The notes: generated by a model from the sequence alone, not told the origin. Shown: positions 12,301 through 22,480, counted from the first letter of the stretch. The stretch: 64,000 nucleotides of DNA from Luidia sarsii (GCA_949987565.1 OX465118.1:5484538-5548537), one strand, 5' to 3'. Numbers and translations are program-made.

Positions 12301-15300
12301 TAATATATAATTATAATTAGTCAAACAAATCGATGAAAAACTTACTGGGAACTTTTGAACATGCTGAAAAAAATTGGCAAAGGAAACTTTGACTGGACTG
12401 GGATTTTAACCAGGGAACTGTGGTTTTGCGTTGGTACACAAAACCATAGGTCTCGGGTTCAAATCCAGGTCCAGCCAAAGTATTCAATTTTTTCAATAAT
12501 CATAAACCAACCCTGTGTCAGAGGTGCTGCCAGACTTTTAGGAACTGTGCTGTCTATTGTCCCTTCACAGCTGTCCATTAAAATCTGCTCGGTTGTCAAT
12601 CACCGATTATTTCCGATCATTCTTATGCCGTGGTTACACAATGGATTACACTCTTTCTGTCCATCCCTACTGGGGCATGACGCGGGGGGAATCTGGTGCG
12701 GGACAGACGTTTGAGACAAGAGTGAACTGAGGAGACAGGCCCTTGACGCAATTGCCAAAACAAATCCCGGTTGGAAGCCATTTTGCCCAGCCCCGTGAAA
12801 TTCAGGTTTTGTTCGGCTGGGACGAAGCCACACCAGAGCCCCATCCAGGGTCCCATGAAGGGCCTCATCGCCCAAAAACCTTCAGAGACAATCTCTTACC
12901 TCCAGCAGGCTGAGCATGAGGGAGATGTTCTCCGTGCTCTTGAGGAAAACGTCGACAAACTGCTCACTCAGCAGACGCATCTCTTTCTCACGGGCCACAA
13001 CGTCAATGTGCTCAAAGTCATCTGGAAAGAAGATTAGAAGAATATACAATATCAGATCTGGCTTAACCACTTCGCGCCGGGCCTATTTCCAGTGCCCATG
13101 ACTATCATATGGGTTATTTACAACAATGTGGCATTTTCAAAACTCACTAAACAATCAGGAACAATACAGATCTGCGAAATATATCAGTAATTAAGTGAAT
13201 TAAGCCTTGAAGGTTTGCAGGTTCACAATGTGTGGTCCATTCATTCCAAGTTAAGATCCATCTCTGCCTCATTCAATGCTATGGCATGCCCCCTCCTCCA
13301 GTCCACACACAGTTTGCCTATCTAAGTTGAGCTTGACCTCGGCCTCATTCAATGCACTATAGCATGCCCCCTCCCCCAGTCCACCCACAGCTGGCCTATC
13401 CAAGTTGAGCTCGACCTCAGCCTCATTCAATGCTATGGCATGCCCCTTCCTCCAGTCCACCCACAGCTGGCCTATCCAAGTTGAGCTTGACATTGGCCTC
13501 ATTCAATGCTATGGCATGCCCCCTCCTCCAGTCCGCCCACAGCTGGCCTATCCAAGTTGAGCTCGACCTCAGCCTCATTCAATGCTATGGCATGCCCCTT
13601 CCTCCAGTCCGCCCACAGCTGGCCTATCCAAGTTGAGCTCGACCTCAGCCTCATTCAATGTAGGCTTGGGCGGTTCCAGGATTTTGGGAACCGGTTCCGG
13701 TTCCAGTTAGGAACCGCGGTTCCGAGATAGAACCGGTTCCTAAAAAACAAAGAAAAACATAAGATTTAATAAAAAACAAAAAGACCTCAGTGAGCGCGGT
13801 TTCGCAAACGCCGCCATGAGCTTGGAAGGTTCAACTACATGCGCGTCTTTTATGGCGACTTAATTTTGCTTCAATGCATTGATAAAGTATACCGAATGCT
13901 GGTTTGGCAGTCTGATTGTCATTTATGTATCAATAGGATGTATGAGACATGTTTAAAAGATTTGCTTGAATTGTTTGGCTGCTCATTTGCCCAATATTTT
14001 TAACGGAAAATACAACGCGGTTCAATAACGAAACCGTTAAACGAATGGAATCATCCAAACCCAAACTCGGGTCTTCCCATTCTTCAAAAAGGGGTGATTT
14101 GATTTCATTTCGATGGAAAAAAATAATAATTTCTGTAGACCGATGAATAAACCGTAGATAGATATAGATTTAGATTTGAAAACATGTTTAGATTTTACGA
14201 TCCTCTATTCAAAAGCAATTCTGCATGGCATATTAAGAACAGGGAATAAAACCCTTTGAGTAAATTCACCCGTAGAAAGTGGAAGGGTCAAGCCATTACC
14301 TTTTGGTTGTTTATTGGACGCGCGCCAGCATGGTTGGCCAGGTAACATGGATAACTTCGGCAGGTACGCTACAGACAAAATGTACCACGTGGCTACTTCC
14401 CGAGTCCTCTATTCCAACGCCTGCAGTCCCCGATTCAAACACCAGCAATCGCTGGAGCCGACATTTTGGAACCGCGGTTCCACTTGGAACCGGGAGAACC
14501 GCCCAAGCTTAATTCAATGCTATGGCATGCCCCTTCCTCCAGTCCACCCACAGCTGGCCTATCAGAAGTCGTTATCACCTGTCTGTCAAGAGTGGTGCCA
14601 AATTCCATATGGCCACATGAATGACAGTACAAATTGAAAATTTGTTCAAAAGTTTCCACTCAGTTTTTCCTTGGTCAATTGGGCTGTTTGACTTAGAGTG
14701 AATAGACTATATAACAGACCTTTTATTAATGCCTGAGCCACATGTAGGTGAGGTTTCTAGGTCTAACCCAGGGCAGGAAATTCACGACGGCAACGACGGC
14801 AATTGCCGTCGTGCCCTCACCAATTGCCGCGGTGCCCTTAAATTTGGAGGTTTTTCACGGCAACAAATTGCCGTGCCCTTTTAGCACATTGCCGTCGTGC
14901 CCTTTTTTGCCGATGGAAAGTTGGGCAGATTGGACTGCCGGCCGCCGCACGGCCGTAAGCACAGCGCGCATGAAATATAATTCAGCACACACGACGGAAG
15001 CTTCACTGTACCGTGCGCACTGTCAGCTAAACATTGCGCATTCTGTGCACAACTGTACGGACTGGTATGGGTGTACATGTACATGTACATGTACTCGTAC
15101 ACATACACGATCAATGTACTGTACATGTACAGTACATGTACAGTACATGTTATACACAGTACATGGACAGTGCGTTCGATCGGGACAGTTTCATGTCAAC
15201 AAACTTTTAGTCTGCGGGTACCAGTGAATCTTGGACATCGCTGGCTGTACCAAACAACGGGTACCAACGGTAGTTGGGAGCGATTTGCGTTGCACGATAG

Positions 15301-18300
15301 ATAGATTGCACAGCATGCAGCACGTGGTCGGGTTGCGTGCGAAAGTAGAATCATAGAGCTGTCAAAGGTTTGCGTGTTCGCGGGTGCCTTTTCAAAGTCG
15401 TAACCATGCCCCGAAAGGAGAAAGCTAAACAGCAAAATGAGCTACTACTTCACAATACAGCACAAAAATGTAGCAAACTTTATTCCCTTTTTTCAGGTAG
15501 GCCTACGAACGTGAATGTTTTTCAAGTTATTCTCAATTTTTTGGACGAGAACTGATGAGAAGGTTTTGGCACACCGAACCCACATCGCGATACCTTGACA
15601 ACATGGACTATTCTATTAGGAATGAGAGGGGTGAGACTTTATACAATAATAAGCTCCCATAATATGCTCGTTTAGGTTGGACCTAGCTGCTGAAAAATCC
15701 ATCTTTACAAAACATGTAGGCTATTCAGAATCCTTTTTATTTTGATTTTTTTGTGAGGATCTATTTTCAGATATTTTTGTCATTAGGCTGATTACAGCAG
15801 TAGCACCCCGGCCATACCTGAATGGTACAGTTCATGTTCCGTGAGAATGCGTGTTGGTGGCTGACTGAAACCTATTTTAGGCGTCATTTTTATGTTGGAA
15901 AATAATCTTTTTTAGGCATTGTGGTCCCACAGAAACGATGATATATTAGTAGGAGACCTAAAACAACGATTCGGTGCCTTCAGCGCCAATTTTCAAAGTT
16001 TTTTAAGGTGCTTACAGCGTGTTTGCATCGGTACTAATAAAAAGTCGTTAAATTGCCTTGATGCCCTGGATTTTTTTTGCGATTGCCTTGATGCCCTTCA
16101 AAAAATGCAGAAATTGCCGTGATGCCCTTAATTTGCCGAAATTTCAAGGCAAAAGTTGCCGTGCCCTTTTTAACCCGGAGTTCCTGCCCTGCTAACCCTT
16201 AGTGCCTTACCTTCATCATCTTCTATGGAGGGGCAAATAATGTTCAGTAATGTTTCCACAGCATAACTGGTTATCTCCGAGTCACTTCTGTCTGTCTGCA
16301 GGATGGCCAGTAGTATATCCATGCCCTGTGTTCCAACCTCCACACGAAATTTCTGTCGAGAGGAGGAATACCAAAACCAGGGATCAAAGACCATGTACAA
16401 TTCACTTACTCATATACAGCAGTTTTCAGTTTTAAAGTTTTGTGGTCAACATTCCACTGCAAATTTCACTAGCTCAATTAATCACCAGTGGTGTATGACG
16501 AGAAGGTAAAGTAGCTCCCACTACTGCTGATCCTGAAAAGTTTAAACCATAGGTTTGAGACTTAAGACTGGTCGTTCAACCCCCTAGATACAACTGCAAA
16601 GACTAGAGTTGGGTAGATTAGCGGCAAGCTTGACATACGTATTGTGTGTGTGGGCCCGTGAGGAGAGGGGGCAGGGGTATCACAGACTAGAATCTCTAGA
16701 CTCAAAATCCCATCAATCTTTTCCTCCATCCCCTCATCCTCCCTTTCACTTCCCCCTTCCCCTCCTCTTCCCCATCATCTCCCCCCTTATCTTACCTCTA
16801 CACGTACCTCCCTCTCTTCCTCCCCTACTCTAAGTCTTACCCTTCCCCTTCCTCCTCCCCTCCACTTGTCCCTCTCCTCTTCCTCCCCTTCTCTTCCCCT
16901 CCCCTCCTCTTACCCCCCTCCTCTTTACTCCTCCCATCTCCTCTTCCTTGCCTTTTCTTGCCCTTCCTACCCTCCTATTACTTGTCCCCTTCCCCTCCTC
17001 CTCCCCTCCTCTTCCTCCCTCTTCTCTTCACCTCCCCCCCCAATCCTGTTTCTCCTCTCCTCTTATTGCCCCTCCTCAACCTTCTCTTCTTCTTCCTCCC
17101 CTCCTCCCTCTTCTCTGCCCCTCTTCCTCCACCTCCTCCATCTCATCCTCCACCCCCTTCTCCTCCCCTTCACTTCTACTCTTCCTTCACAGCTCCACCT
17201 CCCCTTATCTTCCGCACCTTTTCCTCCCCTCCTCCCTTTCTCTTACCCCTCTCCTCTTCCTCCCCCTCCTCAACCTTCTCTTCTCTTCTTCCTCCCCTCT
17301 TCCCCTTCTCTTCCCCTCTTCTTCCACCTCCTCCTCTATCTCTTCTTCCTTTCCTCTCTCCCTCAACCTTCTTTTCCCCTCTTCCTCCACCTCTTCCTCC
17401 GCCCCCTCTTCCTCCCCTTATCTTCCTTTCCTCATCCACAGTTCCACCTCTTCCTCCCCTCCTCTACCTCCCGCTCCTCCCCTTCCCTTCCCCCTCCTCT
17501 TTACTCCTCCTCCTTCCTCTGCCATCCTCATCATGCACCATCATCACCTCCTATTCCTCATTCTGTAGGTCAATCAGGATCCAATCTCAGAGGCATTTTA
17601 GCATAGATCTCTAGCATTGCATCTTCTACCTTTGACAGTGACTTGAGAGCACGGACTGCATCTCGTCTGTCATCCAGGAGGGTAGAGGACTGGACTCTAT
17701 CACACAGACGAGCAACCTGCCAACAAAATGACAAATTCATTTAATCTGTCATGTTCGGTACAAATTTTCATAAAATTCCACAACAGACAATGATGTTTCC
17801 TGATTATTTGTGACATTTTTATTATCAATGTTATTATTTATTATTGATTGTTGTGGCTTTAAAAAATTAGGGAAGGATTCGATTCTTGTTTTAGACGTAA
17901 ACATTGAGTTCTTCTTCGTCCAATCTAGGCATTATGATGTCAAATGTTTCACATGATATGTGGCATAAGTGGTGGCAATATCATGATTATGAATCAACCA
18001 AAAATAAAAATATCATTTAAATTTTAATCCTAAATTAATGAATGTAATTTAAAAACAAAAAAGAGAAGGATTTTAGTTTAATGCCTAGGCTACACCCTAA
18101 AAGGGTGGGAAAAATCCTAACCCATCAATAGAACACTAATTGTTATAATATTTTTTACTAGCCATTTTCTGGCACAACCACTTGCCAAAAAAATGACTTA
18201 AATTTAAAACACACAACTGGGTCTAAGTTACTCCACTGAATGTGCAGTAACTAATGTTGCTTTTGCGGGCAATAAAAGTTAAATCTTTTCAAATAAGACG

Positions 18301-18387
18301 GACTAAAAGGGAAAAACTCACCGTATCGGCGCCAGTCGGTTGAGCCTGGGTCTCACCAGAGCCCAAAACAGAACGAAACCAGCTCAT
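267..18387 (-). CDS. USO1: General vesicular transport factor p115 (USO1), 5' part, 11 coding exons
   Basis: Partial gene that continues beyond the left edge. p115/USO1 is a peripheral Golgi and ER-Golgi tether that binds Rab1, GM130/giantin and SNAREs and promotes COPII vesicle docking. Exons, in transcript order: 18387-18322, 17716-17630, 16352-16211, 13021-12900, 11745-11587, 10757-10552, 9379-9271, 6333-6193, 4380-4292, 1954-1800, 472-267. They total 1482 nt, 494 codons, and every phase joins. All junctions are GT/AG. The translation follows the armadillo-type globular head of vertebrate p115 from end to end, with stretches such as LQTDRSDSEI, SPMGVSKLMDLL, GVPADILTE and CAVLYCFQCFLYKN nearly unchanged. 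The acidic coiled-coil tail expected for a protein of about 960 residues lies outside the window. The start at 18387 gives MSWFRSVLGSG, comparable to the family's short N-terminus. Introns are full of repeats. Identity is very secure; exact splice sites are inferred from conservation and consensus. Confidence 0.96.
1375..1560 (-). repeat. Dispersed repeat X, minus copy
   Basis: Carries the module that reads, on the minus strand, GAGAAAACTCCTGCTAGGAT followed by CGAAATGTCAGGCCCACTAA, and a pyrimidine-rich block beside it. The same pair of modules recurs on the plus strand at 9640-9890, 19580-19790 and 37850-38110, with shorter pieces elsewhere. Confidence 0.7.
1800..1954 (-). CDS. USO1: USO1 exon 10 (residues 374-425)
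   Basis: Encodes the split arginine, then PAIVVLLMSMGNEQQPFDLR, CAVLYCFQCFLYKNDVGQEQ and IISTLLPTTAD. Acceptor CTCAG, donor G|GTACGT, phase 1 at the end. Confidence 0.97.
2174..2870. repeat. 14-bp minisatellite (TGTGGAGGATAGAG)n
   Basis: About 50 nearly perfect copies of a 14-bp unit, with rare single-base variants. It lies in USO1 intron 9. Because 14 is not a multiple of 3, the open frames across it are repeat artefacts. Confidence 0.97.
2905..4234. repeat. 1.3-kb AGC/AGT trinucleotide tract
   Basis: Imperfect AGC and AGT triplets fill about 1.33 kb of USO1 intron 9, giving poly-Ser, poly-Ala/Val and (minus) poly-Leu open frames. The pre-mRNA strand carries GCU/ACU, that is CUG-type, repeats. 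A segment of about 190 bp containing AGCACCAGCAGTGGCAGTAG is duplicated at roughly 3790 and 3980, so the tract also grew by segmental duplication. It ends 57 bp from the exon 9 splice donor. Confidence 0.97.
4292..4380 (-). CDS. USO1: USO1 exon 9 (residues 345-373)
   Basis: Encodes TINTVSEVIRGHKANQDFFA then AVSAPSSPP plus a split arginine, nearly identical to the vertebrate segment TINTVSEVIRG. Donor GTGAGG lies 57 bp from the start of the long AGC/AGT tract. Confidence 0.96.
4511..4693 (+). repeat. tRNA-like element flanked by inverted arms
   Basis: Begins TGGCAAAGAAAACTTTGACT and ends in the inverted counterpart AGTCAAAGTTTCTTTGCCA. Inside, 4605 onward reads GGGCTGGATAGCTCAGATGG, an A-box-like tRNA 5' half. 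A B box GGTTCAAATCC is at 4658-4668. The left arm looks like an inverted copy of the T-arm side. Related copies are at about 12370-12480, 33730-34060, 38160-38320, 42430-42650 and 44775-44850, so this is a dispersed Pol III-type SINE or foldback family. Confidence 0.8.
5960..6136. mobile_element. Foldback/MITE element with 29-bp TIRs
   Basis: Starts AGGAGTAATAGGTTTGCGGT and continues GACACCATG; ends with the inverted copy CATGGTGTCACTGCAAACCT then ATTACTCCT. Inner arms also pair (CTCTTTTGTGAGTATG with CATACTCACAAAAGAG). Inserted in USO1 intron 8. Confidence 0.85.
6193..6333 (-). CDS. USO1: USO1 exon 8 (residues 298-344)
   Basis: Encodes VIRSLVSPNNPQQATNTCQK then CGLLKQLCSILMASGVPADI and LTE. 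It matches the LVRVLVSPTNPPGATSSCQK region of p115. Acceptor GACAG, donor GAG|GTATTT. Confidence 0.96.
6403..9230. repeat. 89-bp minisatellite, about 32 units
   Basis: Unit contains GTGAGTGGCTGATAAGACCT, ATGTGAGCTCTCTCTTGTAC and CAATGAAGACCAATGACATC, followed by a variable GT dinucleotide run. Units differ by a few substitutions and by GT-run length. The array fills nearly all of USO1 intron 7 (6334-9270). Confidence 0.97.
9271..9379 (-). CDS. USO1: USO1 exon 7 (residues 261-297)
   Basis: Encodes the split serine, then FIQRLTPFFDLQ, a short variable loop, and WSTQKVKNVHYMLQ, matching YIQRMKPWFEV...WSAQKVTNLHLMLQ of vertebrates. Donor CAG|GTACAG; the 89-bp minisatellite begins within about 45 bp of it. 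Confidence 0.93.
9640..9890 (+). repeat. Dispersed repeat X, plus copy
   Basis: A pyrimidine-rich block (CTCTTTGATCTTTCCCCCTC and similar) followed by GAGAAAGGTCCTGCTAGGAT and CGAAACGTCAGGCCCACTAA. Located in USO1 intron 6. The two-part layout repeats at 19580-19790 and 37850-38110. Confidence 0.75.
10552..10757 (-). CDS. USO1: USO1 exon 6 (residues 193-260)
   Basis: Encodes GLLLLTGLTKGNANIQKIVA, FESAFDLLLKIISEEGASDG and GIVVEDCLVLLLNLLKKNSS, ending FFKEG plus two bases of a split serine codon. This is the most conserved part of the p115 head domain. Donor GTGAGG. Confidence 0.96.
11156..11350. mobile_element. Foldback element, second copy
   Basis: Starts GGTTTGCGGTGACACCATGT and ends with AGAAGAGATACATGGTGTAG. 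The centre is a second hairpin, GTGTGTACTCTGCC paired with GGCAGAGTACACAC (11228-11276). Same family as 5960-6136 and 20172-20360. In USO1 intron 5. Confidence 0.85.
11587..11745 (-). CDS. USO1: USO1 exon 5 (residues 140-192)
   Basis: Encodes EYEFRVRWPAIRLLTALINF then HVQQTILISPMGVSKLMDLL and SDSREVIRND, close to vertebrate p115. Acceptor CACAG, donor GAT|GTAAGC, 53 complete codons. Confidence 0.96.
12900..13021 (-). CDS. USO1: USO1 exon 4 (residues 99-139)
   Basis: Encodes DDFEHIDVVAREKEMRLLSE then QFVDVFLKSTENISLMLSLLE, aligned with the FTEIFIKQQENVTLLLSLLE segment of vertebrate p115. Donor GTAAGA; the exon completes its codon. Confidence 0.94.
13262..13660. repeat. 76-bp minisatellite
   Basis: About five copies of a unit containing CTCATTCAATGCTATGGCAT, CCCAGTCCACCCACAGCTGG (variants) and CTATCCAAGTTGAGCTCGAC. 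A hAT MITE has inserted into the last copy; the array resumes at 14512-14575. In USO1 intron 3. Confidence 0.93.
13661..14511. mobile_element. Non-autonomous hAT element, 851 bp
   Basis: Terminal inverted repeats TAGGCTTGGGCGGTTC and GAACCGCCCAAGCTTA (one mismatch), flanked by perfect 8-bp target-site duplications ATTCAATG at 13653-13660 and 14512-14519. An 8-bp duplication is the hAT superfamily signature. Subterminal regions are rich in GGAACCGGTTCC-type palindromes. No transposase frame is visible. It splits the 76-bp minisatellite, so it is younger than that array. Confidence 0.92.
14769..16191. mobile_element. hAT-like element with repeated TTGCC...TGCCC motifs
   Basis: Ends are CAGGGCAGGAA and TTCCTGCCCTG, flanked by near-matching CTAACCC sequences (likely target duplication). 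Subterminal regions carry about eight copies of TTGCCGTCGTGCCC-like motifs, including TTGCCTTGATGCCC variants on the right. An internal plus-strand frame at 15406-15501 reads MPRKEKAKQQNELLLHNTAQ and ends with a possible GT donor; it may be a remnant transposase first exon. The right end is about 19 bp from the USO1 exon 3 donor. Confidence 0.75.
15069..15165. repeat. GTACAT-type palindromic simple repeat
   Basis: Repeated TGTACATGTACA and TACAGTACATG units inside the hAT-like element. A similar stretch lies at 43475-43640. Confidence 0.85.
16211..16352 (-). CDS. USO1: USO1 exon 3 (residues 52-98)
   Basis: Encodes KFRVEVGTQGMDILLAILQT followed by DRSDSEITSYAVETLLNII and an acidic end. This matches the p115 head. 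The donor GTAAGG is only about 19 bp from the end of a hAT-like insertion in the intron. Ends with one extra base (phase 1). Confidence 0.95.
16690..17570. repeat. 880-bp pyrimidine tract
   Basis: Nearly pure C/T on the plus strand (CCTCCTCTTCC-like runs), hence GGAGGA-like purine on the USO1 pre-mRNA strand. It fills much of USO1 intron 2 and stops 60 bp before exon 2. Long mirror-like homopurine/homopyrimidine tracts can form triplex DNA. The open frames here are compositional. Confidence 0.95.
17630..17716 (-). CDS. USO1: USO1 exon 2 (residues 23-51)
   Basis: Encodes 29 residues including LCDRVQSSTLLDDRRDAVRA, a strongly conserved p115 segment. Acceptor CAG, donor AAG|GTAGAA, phase 0 on both sides. 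Confidence 0.95.
18322..18387 (-). CDS. USO1: USO1 exon 1 (residues 1-22)
   Basis: Start codon at 18387-18385; exon encodes MSWFRSVLGSGETQAQPTGA and two more residues, then a GTGAGT donor. It ends in phase 0. The family also starts with a short variable leader before the first armadillo helix. Confidence 0.85.
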
Positions 18388-19579
18388 TTTCGTGAAAACC
18401 GGTGTTTTTTTAAAGGCAGACAAAATATCACTGTATGACGCTGGCGTGTGTACAAGCTGGAACAAACACACATACACACATTTAGCACAGGGAATAATAC
18501 GTGGCCCAACATTCGGTGGTGCCCGCCCATATCATACGCTGTGGGAGGCTCGCCGATCTGGCACCAGCGATGAAAAGGGTTTACCCACAGTAGAGATGTT
18601 ACTAAGTCCTCTTTTTGTTTACCTACCCGGCAAAATGTTCCCAAATCCTTCCATTTCTCTCCGATTATCAAGCAAACAAGCGAACCAGGTGTAAGGTTTC
18701 CAATCATATTCTACCTTTATTTCACAAAGCACATTTTATACAAATGTTACAAAACAAGAGACTGCTCTTAAATGTATGTACTTTTTTTTAAGTTCCGAAA
18801 ATAGCAAATACTGATGCAAAATAGATTTTCAAAACAAGACATAAAACTATGGATTTCCTCTCTTTTAAAATCAGCATAGTTTAATATCATTGTTGGTGTT
18901 CCCAGTGTGGTGATTTTTTCAACTTATCAATTATGAATTTAAAGCCATAAAACACTGAATGAAACACTGGGTGAATGAGAGATAAAATTAAACTCAAGCA
19001 ACTTCTCAGACAAACAGATTTGTCTGCAAACACTGAATTACTTCCATTTCGCAAAAAAACCCAAATTCTTCATTTGTCTATCCCCACTGTTACCCGATTA
19101 TTTTTATGTAGTGCTTGGCACTGTGCAGTGGTTAATCAAACACAAAGTTCATTATCAGAGAGAAAGTAAAAACAAATTGTTACAATGTATGAAAAGTCTT
19201 CATTTGTTAAAAGGAATTTATGTTAACTCACACACTCCGCTTGGGAACTAATTGTGATTATTTAGAAAAGTGCCCACACCCACTCAAAAAAGGGCATTTG
19301 AATCAAATTTTCTTTGTAGCAATGTGAATGACCCTTCAGACAACTACATGTAATGTGAAGCTCGGTTTTCATTAATCAAAAGCGCTTTTTTGTTCTTAGA
19401 TATCTAAAACAATAGAACACCCATTTCTTTTCACCGTTATCTTATGTTGAACTACCTGTATTGGAAAATGTCTCTCTGAAATGTCAGTATTTTGCTTTTC
19501 GTTCTGAATTTTCTGTTTTTAAGTTTTTGCTTTTTCAGTTTAGAACTGCAGGTAACTGGGTAACCATTAATTTCAAAAT

Positions 19580-19790
19580 GATGTTTCTCCCTTCCACTAG
19601 TCCCTACCCAAACCCCTGCCCTTTCCTTTGCTCCCACCCTACCCACTTTCCCCTTTGTCGTCTGTCTGTCATCAATGTCCCTGTTACTCTCCCCTTCCTA
19701 TTTGTTTTTGTCCCTGTCATTCTGCCTTTGAGAAAGGTCCTGCTGGGGTTGAAACATCAGGCCCTCCTAATTTCTGAATTTCATAATTTG
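19580..19790 (+). repeat. Dispersed repeat X, plus copy
   Basis: Pyrimidine block followed by TTTGAGAAAGGTCCTGCTGG and GTTGAAACATCAGGCCCTCC. Same two-part layout as the copies at 9640 and 37850. Confidence 0.75.
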
Positions 19791-20171
19791 CATACATGTA
19801 CCCAGTTCCTAAATGACCCGATTTTGTGCAGGCCTTTCTGAAACTATTAAAATAAAATTCAACTTTTCCAAACCATAAACCATTATGAACTGTACTCAGG
19901 TTTAACTGTACAGTTTGCAAACACAACATTTCTGATAACATAAAAAAAATGACATATACACATGAACAATGGAAATATGGAGTAAAATGACAAGGGACCA
20001 AAGATCGTGAAAATCTACATAAGTACACACCCTTGTGTTTCTGTCACACTATACATATCTTCATTTTCAGCTATTGAAGTTGGGGGAAATTAAATTAAAT
20101 GCATATGAATAAAACACATACCAGCCAAAATAAGACTTAAGGCTTTGCGTGGTGGGTGAAACAATATAGGA

Positions 20172-20360
20172 GGGTTTGCAGTGACACCATGTATAAGGTC
20201 TCTAAAAGAAGAGGTATGGTTCTGAAAAGAACCTGAGTGATGACACGACGTTCCGGCCAGTATGCTCTGGCCGTCATCAGGAAAATGATGGCATCCAGAG
20301 CATACTGGCCGGAACGTCGAGTCATCACTCAGGTTCCTTTCAGAACCATACCTCTCCGGG
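20172..20360. mobile_element. Foldback element with a 142-bp palindrome
   Basis: Starts with the family sequence GGTTTGCAGTGACACCATGT. At 20212-20353 two arms of about 59 bp pair almost perfectly: AGGTATGGTTCTGAAAAGAA at the left end against TTCCTTTCAGAACCATACCT at the right, and CGGCCAGTATGCTCTGG against CCAGAGCATACTGGCCG near the loop. Confidence 0.9.
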
Positions 20361-22376
20361 ACCTCCAAAAGCAAAGTGCCTTTGTTTAACTATGCAACAA
20401 GGCCCTCAGAATCCGGGCACCACTATTCCCCCTATTTCAAACAAAGACTCTTTTCAGCTTAGAACAAATCAATACAAATCATGACAGAGACCCATTTTGA
20501 CGCATGAATTGCCACATGAATTGCGAGATTAGCACCAACAATTGCGCTATTGTGGGACCTTTACTTTGGATGATTGAGGGATAGTGTGCTGCCGTTGATA
20601 GCAAGCGAGAGACATTGTGTTGGCAACTTGGCATGCCATACAGTCGTCGGTCAGGCAGTGGAATTCCACCAACATTCTTCACCGCAATCCGTTTGCTCAG
20701 TTGGGGCCGTCTCTAAAATGACCCCCAGAGCTTCTAAGGAGAGGCTTCATAAGTTCACATCACGTTGGATGGCTGGAAAATCTTCCAAGATCCTTAGCAC
20801 TAATCACCCAATCTGCCAGAAGGGTCAGAGGGGGAGTAAGAGGGCAGCAGTGCCAGAACAGACCCTTCAGAAAAGGGGGAAATCTGCACATTTGGGGGAG
20901 GTCCTTCCGTGATCGAAATTCCCAGCCACGGTAAAACTTTGGACAATTCTTTGTGTGCATTGCAAACGATATGCACCCCACAGCAACAGACAAAATACTT
21001 AAAGCAATGCCCAAGTCTCCGGAAGACAGAAAGAGTACCGTTACACACTGCCCGAAACGTTGAGTTACCGGCTCTTTTCGGAGACGCACACTCCATCTCA
21101 AAAGAGATGCGTTATATGGTGTCAACTTCCACATGGCCAAGTCAACCAGTCTACTTAGAATTAATATGGAAGAATTTAAAATCAGGAAGATTTTAAAATC
21201 AGGACAAATATTAGAATAATATGCAAAAAAATGCAAAAAAAAAGCTGTGACTAAAATGACAAAAATGCAAAAATCAAAAATTAGGAGGGCCTGACCTTTT
21301 GATCCTAGCAGGACCTTTCTCACCTAGGATTGAAACATCAGACCCTCCTAATTTTTGATGTCATGAAAAAAATAACTCACAAGTAAACACATACGTATTT
21401 CATTGAAAATAACCACAAGTTTTTGCTTGCAAGCCAAAGTAGATAGAAATTAATACTCTTAAGACTCTTGTACAGTGTACAAATTTCTGATAGCTTACTA
21501 CATGTATCCAACAGTACCCAATATACAGGGCAGCCTTCCAAAATGCATTAGTGTTATGAGGTTTTTCTTGGGAAGGATTTATCAAAACCTTCCCAATGGA
21601 CTTTCCAAAATACGAGACACAACTTAATGGGTGAAAATGCAATTACATGTTAAAGCCCCTACACAACATTGGTAAGATTGAAAAACAGAAACTTCACAGA
21701 TTTACATGAAACAGTTTGAAGAGAATAGGAACCTCTAACTGAAATATTTCTGCCTTAAATTCTGTATTTTGGGAGAAAAGAGTAAGAGATCTAAACTATT
21801 TTTCGGAACAGCTTGAATGCGAAACAAATGAAGCAGTTTTCACAATTTTCTCGAGTCTCGGTTGGCGGATTGAGCTGAAATTTTCACAAGTGTGCTATTT
21901 CATGCATGTGTCGGATCAGACAACGAATGGATGTTATTCTTTGACCTTGACCAATGTTGTGTAGGGGATTTATAGTGATGTACAAAATGTTGCAAACTGT
22001 CACAGCTTAAATGATCAAAATCAAAATCTTAAAAATGTATATGATCTGACGTTCCGATCCTAGCAAAACCTTCCTCAAAGGCAGAATACCTTTGAGAAAG
22101 CTCCTGGTAGGACTAAAATGTTCGCCAGTCTATATTCAATCACATGCTGTGAACAGGATTCTGTGAACAACAAGAGTATCACTTTAAGTATTCATTAAGC
22201 AGTAGCATTGCGAATATCATCAATCACAGGTTTGAACTAATAATCGATTTCAGCTGAAAGTGTGGTCACAAAAAAGTTGCAACAATAACATTGCATCCTT
22301 TTTTTTATTGGCAGGTTATATTTACCCGGCAACGGCATTCGTCCCGCAAACGCTATTCTTCTGGTCCCTTAGTCTG

Positions 22377-22480
22377 GTTGGCCAATTGTCATTACATCAT
22401 GTTTATGCATATTCATGTCTGTTCTAAAATGACATTGGCCAATCAGAGTAAAGAGTCAAGAGTGTTCATGAATATGCATA
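22377..22480. promoter_or_regulatory. Inverted CCAAT and octamer-like motifs
   Basis: Contains TTGGCCAATTGTCATT and its inverted partner AATGACATTGGCCAATC, plus ATGCATATTCAT (22405-22416) inverted as ATGAATATGCAT (22468-22479). A TATATA at 22524-22529 follows. This resembles a Pol II promoter module (CCAAT box plus POU-octamer-like sites), but no gene start is visible beside it. It could also be a repeat remnant. Confidence 0.35.

Noticed and set aside
16866..17614. Open frames rich in Pro, Ser and Leu
   Set aside because: Produced by the pyrimidine tract; no start context or family similarity.
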